Source: Agromyces sp. CF514 (GTDB taxonomy: Bacteria; Actinomycetota; Actinomycetes; Actinomycetales; Microbacteriaceae). From it: DNA of 64,000 nucleotides. Numbering within the stretch: the first letter of the stretch is position 1; every line of letters begins with the position of its first letter. Below the pieces are notes generated by a model, which did not search any database, was not told where the DNA came from, and saw only the letters and a list, made by a program, of their open reading frames with translations. Positions 8,264 through 15,786 of this stretch are shown piece after piece. A program made the position numbers and the translations under genes. The DNA lies in the NCBI RefSeq assembly GCF_900113185.1, contig NZ_FOZD01000001.1, positions 1,426,001-1,490,000 on the forward strand, given 5' to 3'.

Positions 8264-10197
8264 TGGGGGACGACGCGGTCGAGCAGGCACAACGGGCGGC
8301 AGCTGAGGCGGCCGAGGCAGCGGCAGCGCTGCAGGCGCAGGCGCAGGCCGCGATCGCGAAGGCCCAAGAGGCGGCGGCACTCGCGCAGGCCGCGGCCGAG
8401 GCCCAACAGCAGGCGCAGCAGGCGCAGCAGGCGACGGATGCCGCAGTGGGCGTCGCACCCTCGGAGCCGGCACCCGGGGCGAACGCCGGAGCCGAGCCGC
8501 CCGCGACCGCCGAACCCGCGGCAGCGCCCTCCGCTGCTCCCGCGGGGCCGCTCGACGCCGCACAGGTCGATGCGATCCGCGCCGGTTACGAGTTCGAGGG
8601 CGCCGCGCTCGAGATGGGTGCGCTCGTGAACGGCGATGCCCTGCCCGACGTGCAGGTGCGCATCCCGCTCGCGATGACGAACCGGCACGGACTGGTCGCC
8701 GGTGCGACCGGCACGGGCAAGACCCGCACCCTGCAAGGACTCGCCGAGCAGCTCGCGGCCAACGGGGTCGCCGTGTTCGCGGCCGACATCAAGGGCGACC
8801 TCTCGGGCATCGCGACACCCGGCGAGGGCAACGAGAAGCTGCTGAAGCGCACGGCCGGCATCGGGCAGGCGTGGGAGGCGGCATCCTTCCCCGTGGAGTT
8901 CTTCTCCCTCGGCGGCATCGGCAAGGGCGTGCCGATCCGCGCGACCGTCGCGGGCTTCGGGCCGCTGCTGCTGAGCAAGGTGCTCGGCCTCAACGACACG
9001 CAGGAGTCGAGCCTCGGGCTCGTCTTCCACTACGCCGAGAACCAGGGCCTGGCCCTGCTCGACCTCGAGGACCTCCGCGCCGTGCTGCAGTACCTCACGA
9101 GCGACGAGGGCAAGGGTGAGCTCGACGGCCTCGGCGGACTCTCGAAGGCCACGGTCGGCGTGATCCTGCGCGAGCTCGTCGCGTTCGCGGAGTCGGGGGC
9201 CGACGTGTTCTTCGGCGAACCAGAGATCGACACCGCGGAGTTCCTGCGCGTGGCATCCGACGGACGCGGCATCGTGAGCCTGCTCGAGGTGCCGGGCGTG
9301 GCCGACAAGCCGGCGCTCTACTCGACGTTCCTCATGTGGCTGCTCGCCGACCTCTTCAACGACCTGCCCGAGGTCGGCGACCTCGACAAGCCCAAGCTCG
9401 TGTTCTTCTTCGACGAGGCGCACCTGCTCTTCGCCGACGCGTCGAAGGACTTCCTGCAGCAGGTCGTGCAGACCGTGCGGCTCATCCGCTCGAAGGGCGT
9501 CGGCATCTTCTTCGTGACGCAGACCCCGAAGGACGTTCCCGCCGACGTGCTCGCCCAGCTCGGCTCGCGGGTGCAGCACCAGCTGCGCGCGTTCACGCCC
9601 GACGACGCCAAGGCGCTGCGGGCGACCGTCTCGACGTACCCGAAGTCGGGCTACGCGCTCGAGGAGGTGCTGACGACGCTCGGCACGGGTGAGGCGATCG
9701 TCACGGTCATGAACGAGAAGGGCGCGCCATCGCCGGTCGCGTGGACCCGCCTGCGCGCCCCGCAGGCCCTCATGTCGCCGACTCCGGATGCCGCGATCGA
9801 CGCCGCCGTCGCGGCCTCGCCCCTGCAGGCGAAGTACGGCGCGGCCGTCGACCGCGAGTCGGCGCACGAGATCCTCACCGCCAAGATGAACGCCGCCGCG
9901 GCGGCCGCGCAGGCCGCCGAAGACGCCGCCGCGAAGGCGAAGGCCGACGCCGAACTCGCCAAGCAGCAGGCCGCCGTCGAGAAGCAGCGTGCGAAGGAGG
10001 AGAAGGCCGCGCAGGCCGAGTACGACCGCATGATGAAGCGCACCTCCGGCACGACGCGATCCACCTCGACGCGCAGCACGAGCGGCTCCCGTGCCAAGGA
10101 CGCGTCCGTGCTCGAGCAGGTGCTCGGCTCGAAGGCCACGCGCGACGTGCTCACGAGCGTCGTGCAGGGCATCTTCGGCACGCGGCGTCGCAGATGA
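8263..10197 (+). CDS. HerA-like (DUF853) ATPase
   Basis: P-loop ATPase of the HerA/FtsK superfamily, 644 residues. Walker A GATGTGKT is at 147-154 and Walker B FFFDEAH near 382-388, followed by the sensor-like FFVTQTPKDVP. Bacterial DUF853 proteins are predicted DNA-translocating helicases, but their role is untested. Two low-complexity segments flank the core: residues 5-60 are almost only Ala/Gln/Glu (predicted coiled coil), and about 545-595 are Ala/Lys/Glu-rich. The C-terminus ends in RRRR. The stop overlaps the start of the following acetyltransferase gene as ATGA, implying translational coupling. Confidence 0.85.
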   Translation: MGDDAVEQAQRAAAEAAEAAAALQAQAQAAIAKAQEAAALAQAAAEAQQQAQQAQQATDAAVGVAPSEPAPGANAGAEPPATAEPAAAPSAAPAGPLDAAQVDAIRAGYEFEGAALEMGALVNGDALPDVQVRIPLAMTNRHGLVAGATGTGKTRTLQGLAEQLAANGVAVFAADIKGDLSGIATPGEGNEKLLKRTAGIGQAWEAASFPVEFFSLGGIGKGVPIRATVAGFGPLLLSKVLGLNDTQESSLGLVFHYAENQGLALLDLEDLRAVLQYLTSDEGKGELDGLGGLSKATVGVILRELVAFAESGADVFFGEPEIDTAEFLRVASDGRGIVSLLEVPGVADKPALYSTFLMWLLADLFNDLPEVGDLDKPKLVFFFDEAHLLFADASKDFLQQVVQTVRLIRSKGVGIFFVTQTPKDVPADVLAQLGSRVQHQLRAFTPDDAKALRATVSTYPKSGYALEEVLTTLGTGEAIVTVMNEKGAPSPVAWTRLRAPQALMSPTPDAAIDAAVAASPLQAKYGAAVDRESAHEILTAKMNAAAAAAQAAEDAAAKAKADAELAKQQAAVEKQRAKEEKAAQAEYDRMMKRTSGTTRSTSTRSTSGSRAKDASVLEQVLGSKATRDVLTSVVQGIFGTRRRR

Positions 10198-10895
10198 GCT
10201 CGCGGCGGCCGGATGCCGTAGGCTCGCCGTTCGTGCACGAAGAGACGACCGACGAAGCCGCCACGGCCACGCGGCATCCGTTCATCCGCTCGTACCAGGC
10301 CACGGATCGCGACGACGTCGCGCGCATCTGCACGCTCACCGCCGCGGGCGGCGGCGACGCGAGCGGCGTCTACTCCGACGACCTGCTCATGCCCGAGGTC
10401 TTCGCGCTGCCGTACGTCACCTACGAGCCCGACCTCGCGTTCATCGTCGACGACGGAGCGGGCCGGGCGGTCGGCTACATCCTCGGCGTCGCCGACACGG
10501 CCGCCTTCGTCGACTGGTGGAACCGCGAATGGACTCCCGGCTTCGTCGCTCGTCACCCCGAGCCCGGTCCGGCGACCGGTCGCGAGCCGAAGTTCACCGA
10601 GCAGGAGCTGCTCGACTCCGGCCGCAAGCCCGAGCGCATGCTCATCGCCGAGCTCGATGCATACCCGGCGCACCTGCACATCGACCTGCTGCCCGAGCTA
10701 CAGGGCCAGGGCTTCGGCCGCGGGCTCATCGACACGCTGCGCGACGCGCTCGCCGAACGAGGCGTGCCCGGTCTGCACCTCAGCATGGACCCCGGCAACG
10801 TGAACGCTCGCGCGTTCTACGACCGACTCGGGTTCGCCGAGCTGCCCTCGAGCAAGCCGAACTCGCCGCTGCTCGGCATCGCGACCGCCCGCTAG
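10194..10895 (+). CDS. GNAT-family N-acetyltransferase
   Basis: Predicted acetyl-CoA-dependent acetyltransferase of about 233 residues. The GNAT core lies in the C-terminal half: HIDLLPELQGQGFGRGLID carries the Q/RxxGxG/A acetyl-CoA loop, and NVNARAFYDRLGFAEL is the last motif. The N-terminal half resembles the acetyltransferase domain found with bacterial O-GlcNAcase-like proteins. The substrate is unknown. ATG 10194 overlaps the stop of the HerA-like gene by four bases. GTG 10233 is an alternative start with no ribosome site. Confidence 0.8.
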   Translation: MSSRRPDAVGSPFVHEETTDEAATATRHPFIRSYQATDRDDVARICTLTAAGGGDASGVYSDDLLMPEVFALPYVTYEPDLAFIVDDGAGRAVGYILGVADTAAFVDWWNREWTPGFVARHPEPGPATGREPKFTEQELLDSGRKPERMLIAELDAYPAHLHIDLLPELQGQGFGRGLIDTLRDALAERGVPGLHLSMDPGNVNARAFYDRLGFAELPSSKPNSPLLGIATAR

Positions 10896-10940
10896 GCCGG
10901 TCGGCCGTCGGCCGAGGAGCGGAGCGTCTCGAGACCGGCC
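10895..10940. terminator. Hairpin between convergent genes
   Basis: Inverted repeat GGCCGGTC (10895-10902) and GACCGGCC (10933-10940) directly after the acetyltransferase stop, between two converging genes. No T-tract on either side, so the terminator role is inferred. Confidence 0.4.
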
Positions 10941-10950
10941 CCGCTCGACC

Positions 10951-11571
10951 TCAGCGGGTGAGCGACCGGCGCTCGAACCAGTAGAGCAGGTTCGGGTCGG
11001 TCTCGCGCAGTTCGGCGAGCGTGACGGGTTCGCTCCGCACGGTCTCATCGACCTCGAGGATCTTGGCGACCTGGTCCATCGTCGAGGTGTTCCAGAACCG
11101 TCCGCGCATGCGGAACACGCCGCGCCCTGCGCGGTTCACGACGAACAGTTCCTGCGTCGTGTCGAGGCTGCTGCCGCGGTAGAGCTGCACGCGCAGCACT
11201 GTGGCGATGTCGCTCGCGGGCACCGTGTAGGTGCCGCCGAAGAAACCCCGCTCGACGATGCCGTAGCGGCTGACGGACGCCTGCGTGCGCTGGTACGAGA
11301 TCCAGCCGATCACGAGCAGTGCCGCGAGGATCGCGCCCGCCCAGGCGACCACCGACCAGGCTCCGGTCGGATCGAGCACCCACAGTTGGGCCGCCAGGAT
11401 CGGCAGCACGAGGGCCGCGATCGAGAACCCGATGTTGCGGCCGAGGGTGCGACGCGGCCTCAGGGTGTGCACCCTGAGGCCGTCGCCCCTTACTGCCCCG
11501 GCCACGATGGAGGAGCCCCCTGCGTCCCCACTCCGTGTATCCATCTGCGCCGCTGACATCTCTGAAATCAT
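10951..11571 (-). CDS. PH-like domain membrane protein
   Basis: Two adjacent membrane helices (IGFSIAALVLPILAAQLWVL and AWAGAILAALLVIGWISYQ) are followed by a bacterial PH-like domain of about 110 residues (YGIVERGFFGGTYTVPASDIATVLRVQLY and onward), as in YdbT/YdbS-type proteins. Function unknown. Several in-frame ATG codons (11571, 11559, 11544) are possible starts and none has a clear ribosome site, so the N-terminus is uncertain by about ten residues. It converges with the acetyltransferase gene. Confidence 0.65.
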   Translation of the reverse strand: MISEMSAAQMDTRSGDAGGSSIVAGAVRGDGLRVHTLRPRRTLGRNIGFSIAALVLPILAAQLWVLDPTGAWSVVAWAGAILAALLVIGWISYQRTQASVSRYGIVERGFFGGTYTVPASDIATVLRVQLYRGSSLDTTQELFVVNRAGRGVFRMRGRFWNTSTMDQVAKILEVDETVRSEPVTLAELRETDPNLLYWFERRSLTR

Positions 11572-11737
11572 GCGGGAGAGGCCCGTGGCCGCGCTATTCC
11601 GCATTAATGAGGACACGGATGCCGCTGGCGGCCGCACCGGGTGCGAGATCCGCGGATCTCCGCGGTTCCCGGGCCGGAATACCCCCCGGTTTCGCCCGCT
11701 GGGAAACCCATGGGAATCGGGTCGGCGGGGCGGAGAC

Positions 11738-11792
11738 GACGAAAGCGCCCACCCTTCGGGCGAGCGCTTTCGTCATCTGCGGAGAATGGGGG
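11738..11792 (-). repeat. Second copy of the tRNA-Ser 3' end plus its terminator hairpin
   Basis: Bases 11738-11774 match 11847-11883 exactly: a 37-base hairpin with an 11-bp stem, GACGAAAGCGC/GCGCTTTCGTC. After three or four differing bases, both copies continue with GCGGAGAATGGGGGA, which on the minus strand is the 3' end of the tRNA-Ser gene. Only the tRNA tail is duplicated here. See the finding on a possible recombination scar. Confidence 0.75.
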
Positions 11793-11846
11793 ACTCCGTC
11801 GCTCGGCTCCGCCTCGCTCCTCCCCGAATCCGCAGTGTCCAGGAAT

Positions 11847-11883
11847 GACGAAAGCGCCCACCCTTCGGGCGAGCGCTTTCGTC
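11847..11883 (-). terminator. Terminator of the ffs-tRNA-Ser transcript
   Basis: Perfect 11-bp stem (GACGAAAGCGC with GCGCTTTCGTC) around a C/G-rich loop containing CCCTTCGGG, beginning two bases beyond the encoded CCA of tRNA-Ser on the minus strand. It has a modest pyrimidine-rich tail. Confidence 0.65.
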
Positions 11884-11884
11884 G

Positions 11885-11972
11885 TGGCGGAGAATGGGGG
11901 ATTCGAACCCCCGAGGGCTTGCACCCAACACGCTTTCCAAGCGTGCGCCATAGGCCACTAGGCGAATTCTCC
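11885..11972 (-). tRNA. tRNA-Ser(GGA)
   Basis: On the minus strand the acceptor arms GGAGAAT and ATTCTCC pair, with discriminator G and an encoded CCA. The anticodon stem CACGC/GCGTG encloses the loop TTGGAAA, giving anticodon GGA (serine, UCC/UCU). A long variable arm (GGGTGCAAGCCC) is present, as required for tRNA-Ser, and the T-arm GGGGG-TTCGAAT-CCCCC is intact. The 5' end is three bases from the predicted 3' end of the SRP RNA. Confidence 0.96.
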
Positions 11973-11975
11973 AGT

Positions 11976-12063
11976 GACCCCTCACGCACCCGCCAGAGCC
12001 CGGTTACCCTTGCTGCGTTTCCGCCCTGGGGGAGTTGGCCTGGATGGCGCCACGTGAGGAGCC
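11976..12063 (-). ncRNA. ffs: Signal recognition particle RNA (small bacterial 4.5S type)
   Basis: The minus strand carries the conserved SRP apical domain (GGCGGAAACGCAGCAAGG), and the ends pair as CCTCACG with CGTGAGG, extendable to about 11 pairs. The length is about 88 bases. The RNA forms the core of the particle with Ffh that targets membrane proteins. TAGACT at 12070-12075 (minus strand) is a -10 element placed so that +1 falls at 12063, the first base of the stem. Confidence 0.92.
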
Positions 12064-12069
12064 TCCGAC

Positions 12070-12075
12070 AGTCTA
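12070..12075 (-). promoter_or_regulatory. -10 element for ffs-tRNA-Ser
   Basis: TAGACT on the minus strand, seven bases before the inferred 5' end of the SRP RNA at 12063. No convincing -35 was seen. The remaining 158 bases up to 12233 hold nothing else I can identify. Confidence 0.5.
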
Positions 12076-12233
12076 CCCGAGCCGCGCGCCCGAAAAGTAC
12101 GCACGGTTCGAGCAGGGTCCGACGGCCGAACTCCGGACGGTGGCTGCGGCGCGCCGTGCGGCGTCGCCGGGCGCGCGGCGTTTCGGCCGCGACATCCGGA
12201 CTTCGACCGCTCGAAGCCCGGGCAGGGCGGGGA

Positions 12234-13199
12234 CTAGGCGCGGGCGGCGAGCTCGGGATGCCGCGCCGCGAGGTACGCGTCGAACGCCTCGCGGCTCGTC
12301 TTCGCGGGCGTGTAGCCGAGCTCGGCCTTGAGCCGTGCGTTGTCGAGCACGGGACGGTAGCGCAGGAACCCGACGCGATCGGCGTCGTGCACCGTGAGCC
12401 TGAGCGCGTGTCCGACGCGCAGCGCGCCGGCGAGCAGCGCCGGCGAGAGCTCGAGCGTGGGCGTGCCGAACGCCTCCGCGATCTCGGTGACGGTGACCTT
12501 GCCGTCGCCGGCGACGTTGAACGCCCCGGTCACGGTGCCCGTCGCGCCCTGCACGATCGCACCCACCACGTCGTCGACCCAGATGAACACGAACGGGCTC
12601 TCGGAGCCGCGGATCTTGAGGATGCGCCGCCCCTCCCACAGCGCCGTGATCTGGTTCGAGACCGACGGGCCGAGGATCGTGCCGATGCGCAGCACGACCT
12701 GGCCGAGCTCGGGGTGCGACTCGCGGTACCCGGCGAGCAGTTCCTCGACCATGCGCTTGTGCCGCGAGTAGCTGAACTCCTCGTTGCCGCGGATCGCATC
12801 GTCTTCGGTCAGCCACTCGGGGCTGTCGGCGTGGTAGCCGTACGCGGCGCCCGACGACGACACGACGATGCGCGCCACGCCGTGGGCGACGGCCGCCTCG
12901 AGCACGTTTCGGGTGCCGTCGACGTCGACGCGCCGCTCGACGTCCTCGCTCAGCCCGCCGGGGTTCACGATCGCGGCCAGGTGCACGATCGTGTCGATCG
13001 CGTGCCGCTCGACGACGGCCGAGACCGTCGCGGCATCGGTCACGTCGCACGTCTCGACGACCACGCCGTCGGGAACGGATGCCGCGGGCGGGCGCACATC
13101 TCCGGACACGACGAGTTCGACGCCGGGGTGGGCGGCGAGGGCGCGCACGGCGTTCGAGCCGAGGAATCCGCTGCCGCCGGTGACCAGCACGCGGCTCAT
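12234..13199 (-). CDS. NAD-dependent epimerase/dehydratase (extended SDR)
   Basis: Extended short-chain dehydrogenase of 321 residues. The nucleotide loop is GGSGFLGS at residues 8-15, the active-site tyrosine/lysine pair is YSRHK near 152-156, and SSSGAAYG lies near 122-129. Members act as sugar-nucleotide epimerases or as 3-beta-hydroxysteroid-type dehydrogenases. The last gene of a three-gene minus-strand operon, its ATG overlaps the transporter stop (ATGA) and a GGAGG site precedes it. With a monooxygenase and an organic-anion transporter, a dehydrogenase acting on a cyclic alcohol is as plausible as a sugar epimerase. Confidence 0.85.
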   Translation of the reverse strand: MSRVLVTGGSGFLGSNAVRALAAHPGVELVVSGDVRPPAASVPDGVVVETCDVTDAATVSAVVERHAIDTIVHLAAIVNPGGLSEDVERRVDVDGTRNVLEAAVAHGVARIVVSSSGAAYGYHADSPEWLTEDDAIRGNEEFSYSRHKRMVEELLAGYRESHPELGQVVLRIGTILGPSVSNQITALWEGRRILKIRGSESPFVFIWVDDVVGAIVQGATGTVTGAFNVAGDGKVTVTEIAEAFGTPTLELSPALLAGALRVGHALRLTVHDADRVGFLRYRPVLDNARLKAELGYTPAKTSREAFDAYLAARHPELAARA

Positions 13200-14185
13200 G
13201 CGGAGGCCTCCGGGTCGGCCGGGCGGGAGCCGTCGGCGGCGACCAGCACCGACGAGGCGCCTGCGAGCGATGCCGCGCGCGCGGCATCCGCCTTGCGTGT
13301 GACGCGCGCCCAGACCGTCGCGAGGGCGAGGCCGGCGATGATGTCCCAGATGCCCCACCAGCCGGCGACGATCGCCATGCCGCCGATGCCCCCGAAGAAT
13401 GTGAACACGAGGCCGAGCCCGAGGCCCGCATTGCGGATGCCGACCTCGAACGTGATCGCCTTGCGCTCACGGCTCGGCAGGCCGCCGATGCGCGCGCTCG
13501 CGTAGCCGAGGCCGAGCGCGATCGCGTCGTGCAGGAACACGGCGACGAGCACGACGCCGATGTAGGCCATGAAGACCGCCCAGTTGCCGATGAGCGCAAT
13601 CGCGATGAATCCGACGAGCGCGGCGAGGCTGATCCAGCGGGCGTACGGCTGCACGCGCTTCGCGAAGGTCGGCCACTTGGCCCGGATCAGCAGGCCGGCG
13701 AAGAACGGCAACCCGATGATGAGGAAGATCTCGAGCAGCATCTGCCAGCCGTTGAGGCTCACGGTGCGCACGAGCTCGGACGCCGTCGGGTGGAGGCTGC
13801 CCCAGAACACCACGCTGATCGGCAGGATGAAGATGTAGAGCACGTTCGCGACGGCCGTCATCGACACCGAGAGCGCCACGTTGCCCCGCGAGCGGTAGGT
13901 GAGCACCTGCGAGATGTTGCCGGGCGGGCAGCACGCCACGAGGATCATGCCGAGCGCGATCGACGCCTGCACGTTCAGCAGCAGGGTGAGCCCGAACGTC
14001 ACCGCGGGCAGCAGCACGATCTGCGCGATCATCGCGATGATCATGGCCTTCGGGGCCTTGAGCACGGCCGTGAAGTCCGACGGCGCGGTGTCGAGCGCGA
14101 TGCCGAACATGATGAAGCCGAGCACGATGTTCAGGGCGATCATCGAGCCGGGCGTGAAGTTCAGGACGACGTCGTCGATGTTCAT
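13196..14185 (-). CDS. BASS-family (bile acid:sodium symporter-like) transporter
   Basis: Membrane protein of 329 residues with nine or ten hydrophobic segments. The family hallmark is ACCPPGNISQVLTYRSRGN near residues 84-102, followed later by FEVGIRNAGLGLGL. BASS proteins are secondary transporters of organic anions such as bile acids, pantoate and 2-oxoacids. The ATG overlaps the monooxygenase stop as ATGA and has an AGGAGG site; the stop in turn overlaps the epimerase start. The C-terminal ~30 residues are an Ala/Ser-rich cytosolic tail. The substrate is inferred only from the neighbours. Confidence 0.88.
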   Translation of the reverse strand: MNIDDVVLNFTPGSMIALNIVLGFIMFGIALDTAPSDFTAVLKAPKAMIIAMIAQIVLLPAVTFGLTLLLNVQASIALGMILVACCPPGNISQVLTYRSRGNVALSVSMTAVANVLYIFILPISVVFWGSLHPTASELVRTVSLNGWQMLLEIFLIIGLPFFAGLLIRAKWPTFAKRVQPYARWISLAALVGFIAIALIGNWAVFMAYIGVVLVAVFLHDAIALGLGYASARIGGLPSRERKAITFEVGIRNAGLGLGLVFTFFGGIGGMAIVAGWWGIWDIIAGLALATVWARVTRKADAARAASLAGASSVLVAADGSRPADPEASA

Positions 14186-15546
14186 GCGCGGGCCTCCTGG
14201 GCTGCGGTGGAGCCGGTCGGCGCTTCGGTGACGGATGCCGCGGGCAGCGTGCCGAGCAGCCGCTTCACGGTGCCCCGGTAGGCGTCCTTGTTGACGTAGT
14301 ACGACATGCGTTCGAGCCCGAGGTACTTGTAGCCGCCGCTGAGGTCGGGCCACGCGGCATCCGCTCGCCTGCGGAACGCCGCCGCGGCTTCGGGCGCGTC
14401 GCGCTGGGCGGCGAGGTAGGCGGCGATGAGCTCGGCCTGCTCGTAGCGGCCCTGCCAGCCGATGCCTGAGGCCTCGATCATGCCGAGCACGAACAGTCCG
14501 TTGAACGACGGCGGGAACATGTTGAGGAAGAGCTTCGGCGAGGCCTGCGTCCAGTTCAGGTGCTCGCGATCGACGAACGGGTAGTCGAGGTGGTACCCGG
14601 TCGCGAGCATGACGAGGTCGTACTCGCCCGAGGTGCCGTCGGAGAAGTGCACCGTGCGGCCGTCGAAGCGGTCGATGTCGGGCACGATGCGCAGGTCGCC
14701 CTGGCCGAGGTGGTTCAGGATGAGCGTGTTCACGATGGGGTGCGACTCGTAGATCCTGTAGTCGGGCTTCGGGAAGCCGAACCGCACCGGGTCGCCGGTG
14801 AACGCCTGGAGCACCCGCTTGTCGATGAACTGCTTGATGGGCGCGGGCAGCGGGCGTCCCTGGTTCAGGGTGTCGGAGGGCTTGCCGAAGAGGTACCGGG
14901 GCACGAAGTAGTAGCCGCGCCGGACCGACAGGTCGACGGATGCCGCGTGGTGCACCGCGTCGACGGCGATGTCGCAGCCCGAGTTGCCCGCGCCGATGAT
15001 GAGCACGCGCCTGCCGTCGAACGCCTTCGGCGACTTGTAGGCGCTCGTGTGCATGATCTCGCCCGAGAACTCGCCGCGGAAGCCCGGCACGTTCGGCTCG
15101 GCGAGCGTGCCGTTGGCCAGCACGACGCCCGAGTACTCGCCCGTCGTCTCGCCGTCGGGGCCGACGGCGGTCACGCGCCAGCCGTTCGAGCCGGGCGCAT
15201 CGCCGTCGGCGACGGGCAGCGGCTCGACCGAGGTCACGCGCGTGTCGAAGCGGAAGGGCTCGCGCAGGCCGTACTCGTCGGCGTAGGCGCGGAAGTACCC
15301 GAGCAGCTCGCGGTGGCTCGGGTAGTCGGCCGTCGAGGCCATCGGGAACTCGGCGAACTCGGTCGTCGTGCGGCTCGAGATGAGGTGGGCCGATTCGTAC
15401 ATGGTCGAGCGCGGGTTGTCGATGTTCCAGAGGCCGCCGACGTCGGGGCCGGCCTCGAATCCGACGAAGGGGATGCCGGCGCGGCTGAGCGCTCTGGCTC
15501 CGGCGAGGCCCGATGGGCCCGCTCCGATGAGGGCGATGGGGTTCAC
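14182..15546 (-). CDS. Flavin-dependent monooxygenase (FMO/Baeyer-Villiger type)
   Basis: Class B flavoprotein monooxygenase of 454 residues. The FAD loop is GAGPSG (8-13), the FMO/BVMO fingerprint FSGEIMHTSAYK matches FxGxxxHxxx(Y/F), and the NADPH loop is GAGNSG. These enzymes insert oxygen into ketones, amines or thioethers using NADPH and O2. The start is GTG 15546, preceded at seven bases by AGGA. First gene of the coupled operon monooxygenase-transporter-epimerase; about 240 bases separate it from the divergent pta. Confidence 0.9.
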   Translation of the reverse strand: MNPIALIGAGPSGLAGARALSRAGIPFVGFEAGPDVGGLWNIDNPRSTMYESAHLISSRTTTEFAEFPMASTADYPSHRELLGYFRAYADEYGLREPFRFDTRVTSVEPLPVADGDAPGSNGWRVTAVGPDGETTGEYSGVVLANGTLAEPNVPGFRGEFSGEIMHTSAYKSPKAFDGRRVLIIGAGNSGCDIAVDAVHHAASVDLSVRRGYYFVPRYLFGKPSDTLNQGRPLPAPIKQFIDKRVLQAFTGDPVRFGFPKPDYRIYESHPIVNTLILNHLGQGDLRIVPDIDRFDGRTVHFSDGTSGEYDLVMLATGYHLDYPFVDREHLNWTQASPKLFLNMFPPSFNGLFVLGMIEASGIGWQGRYEQAELIAAYLAAQRDAPEAAAAFRRRADAAWPDLSGGYKYLGLERMSYYVNKDAYRGTVKRLLGTLPAASVTEAPTGSTAAQEARA

Positions 15547-15773
15547 TGGTGGTCCTGTGCTGGGTGCGGGCCGTTGGGGAGGCGGCGCGGTGGGGGAGTG
15601 CCCGGCTGACGGGCCGACCCAGCATAAGCGAACAACGCTCGGTTCCGTGCACGCGCTCTCATGCCGGGCCGCGGGCCCGCGGAACCCGGACCCGGCGCCC
15701 GACTCGGCGCCCGACTCGGCGCGCGACCCGGCCCTCGCGGGAGACTCCCAGACGGCATCGAGCCGACGCCCAA

Positions 15774-15786
15774 TAGGCTTGCAACG
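15774..15786 (+). promoter_or_regulatory. Leaderless-type -10 element (TAGGCT) of pta
   Basis: TAGGCT at 15774-15779, six bases, then GTG 15786. The expected +1 is the first base of the start codon and no ribosome site is present. Confidence 0.5.

Noticed and set aside
11738..11883. CRISPR-like repeats
   Set aside because: Only two copies, each explained as a terminator plus tRNA tail.
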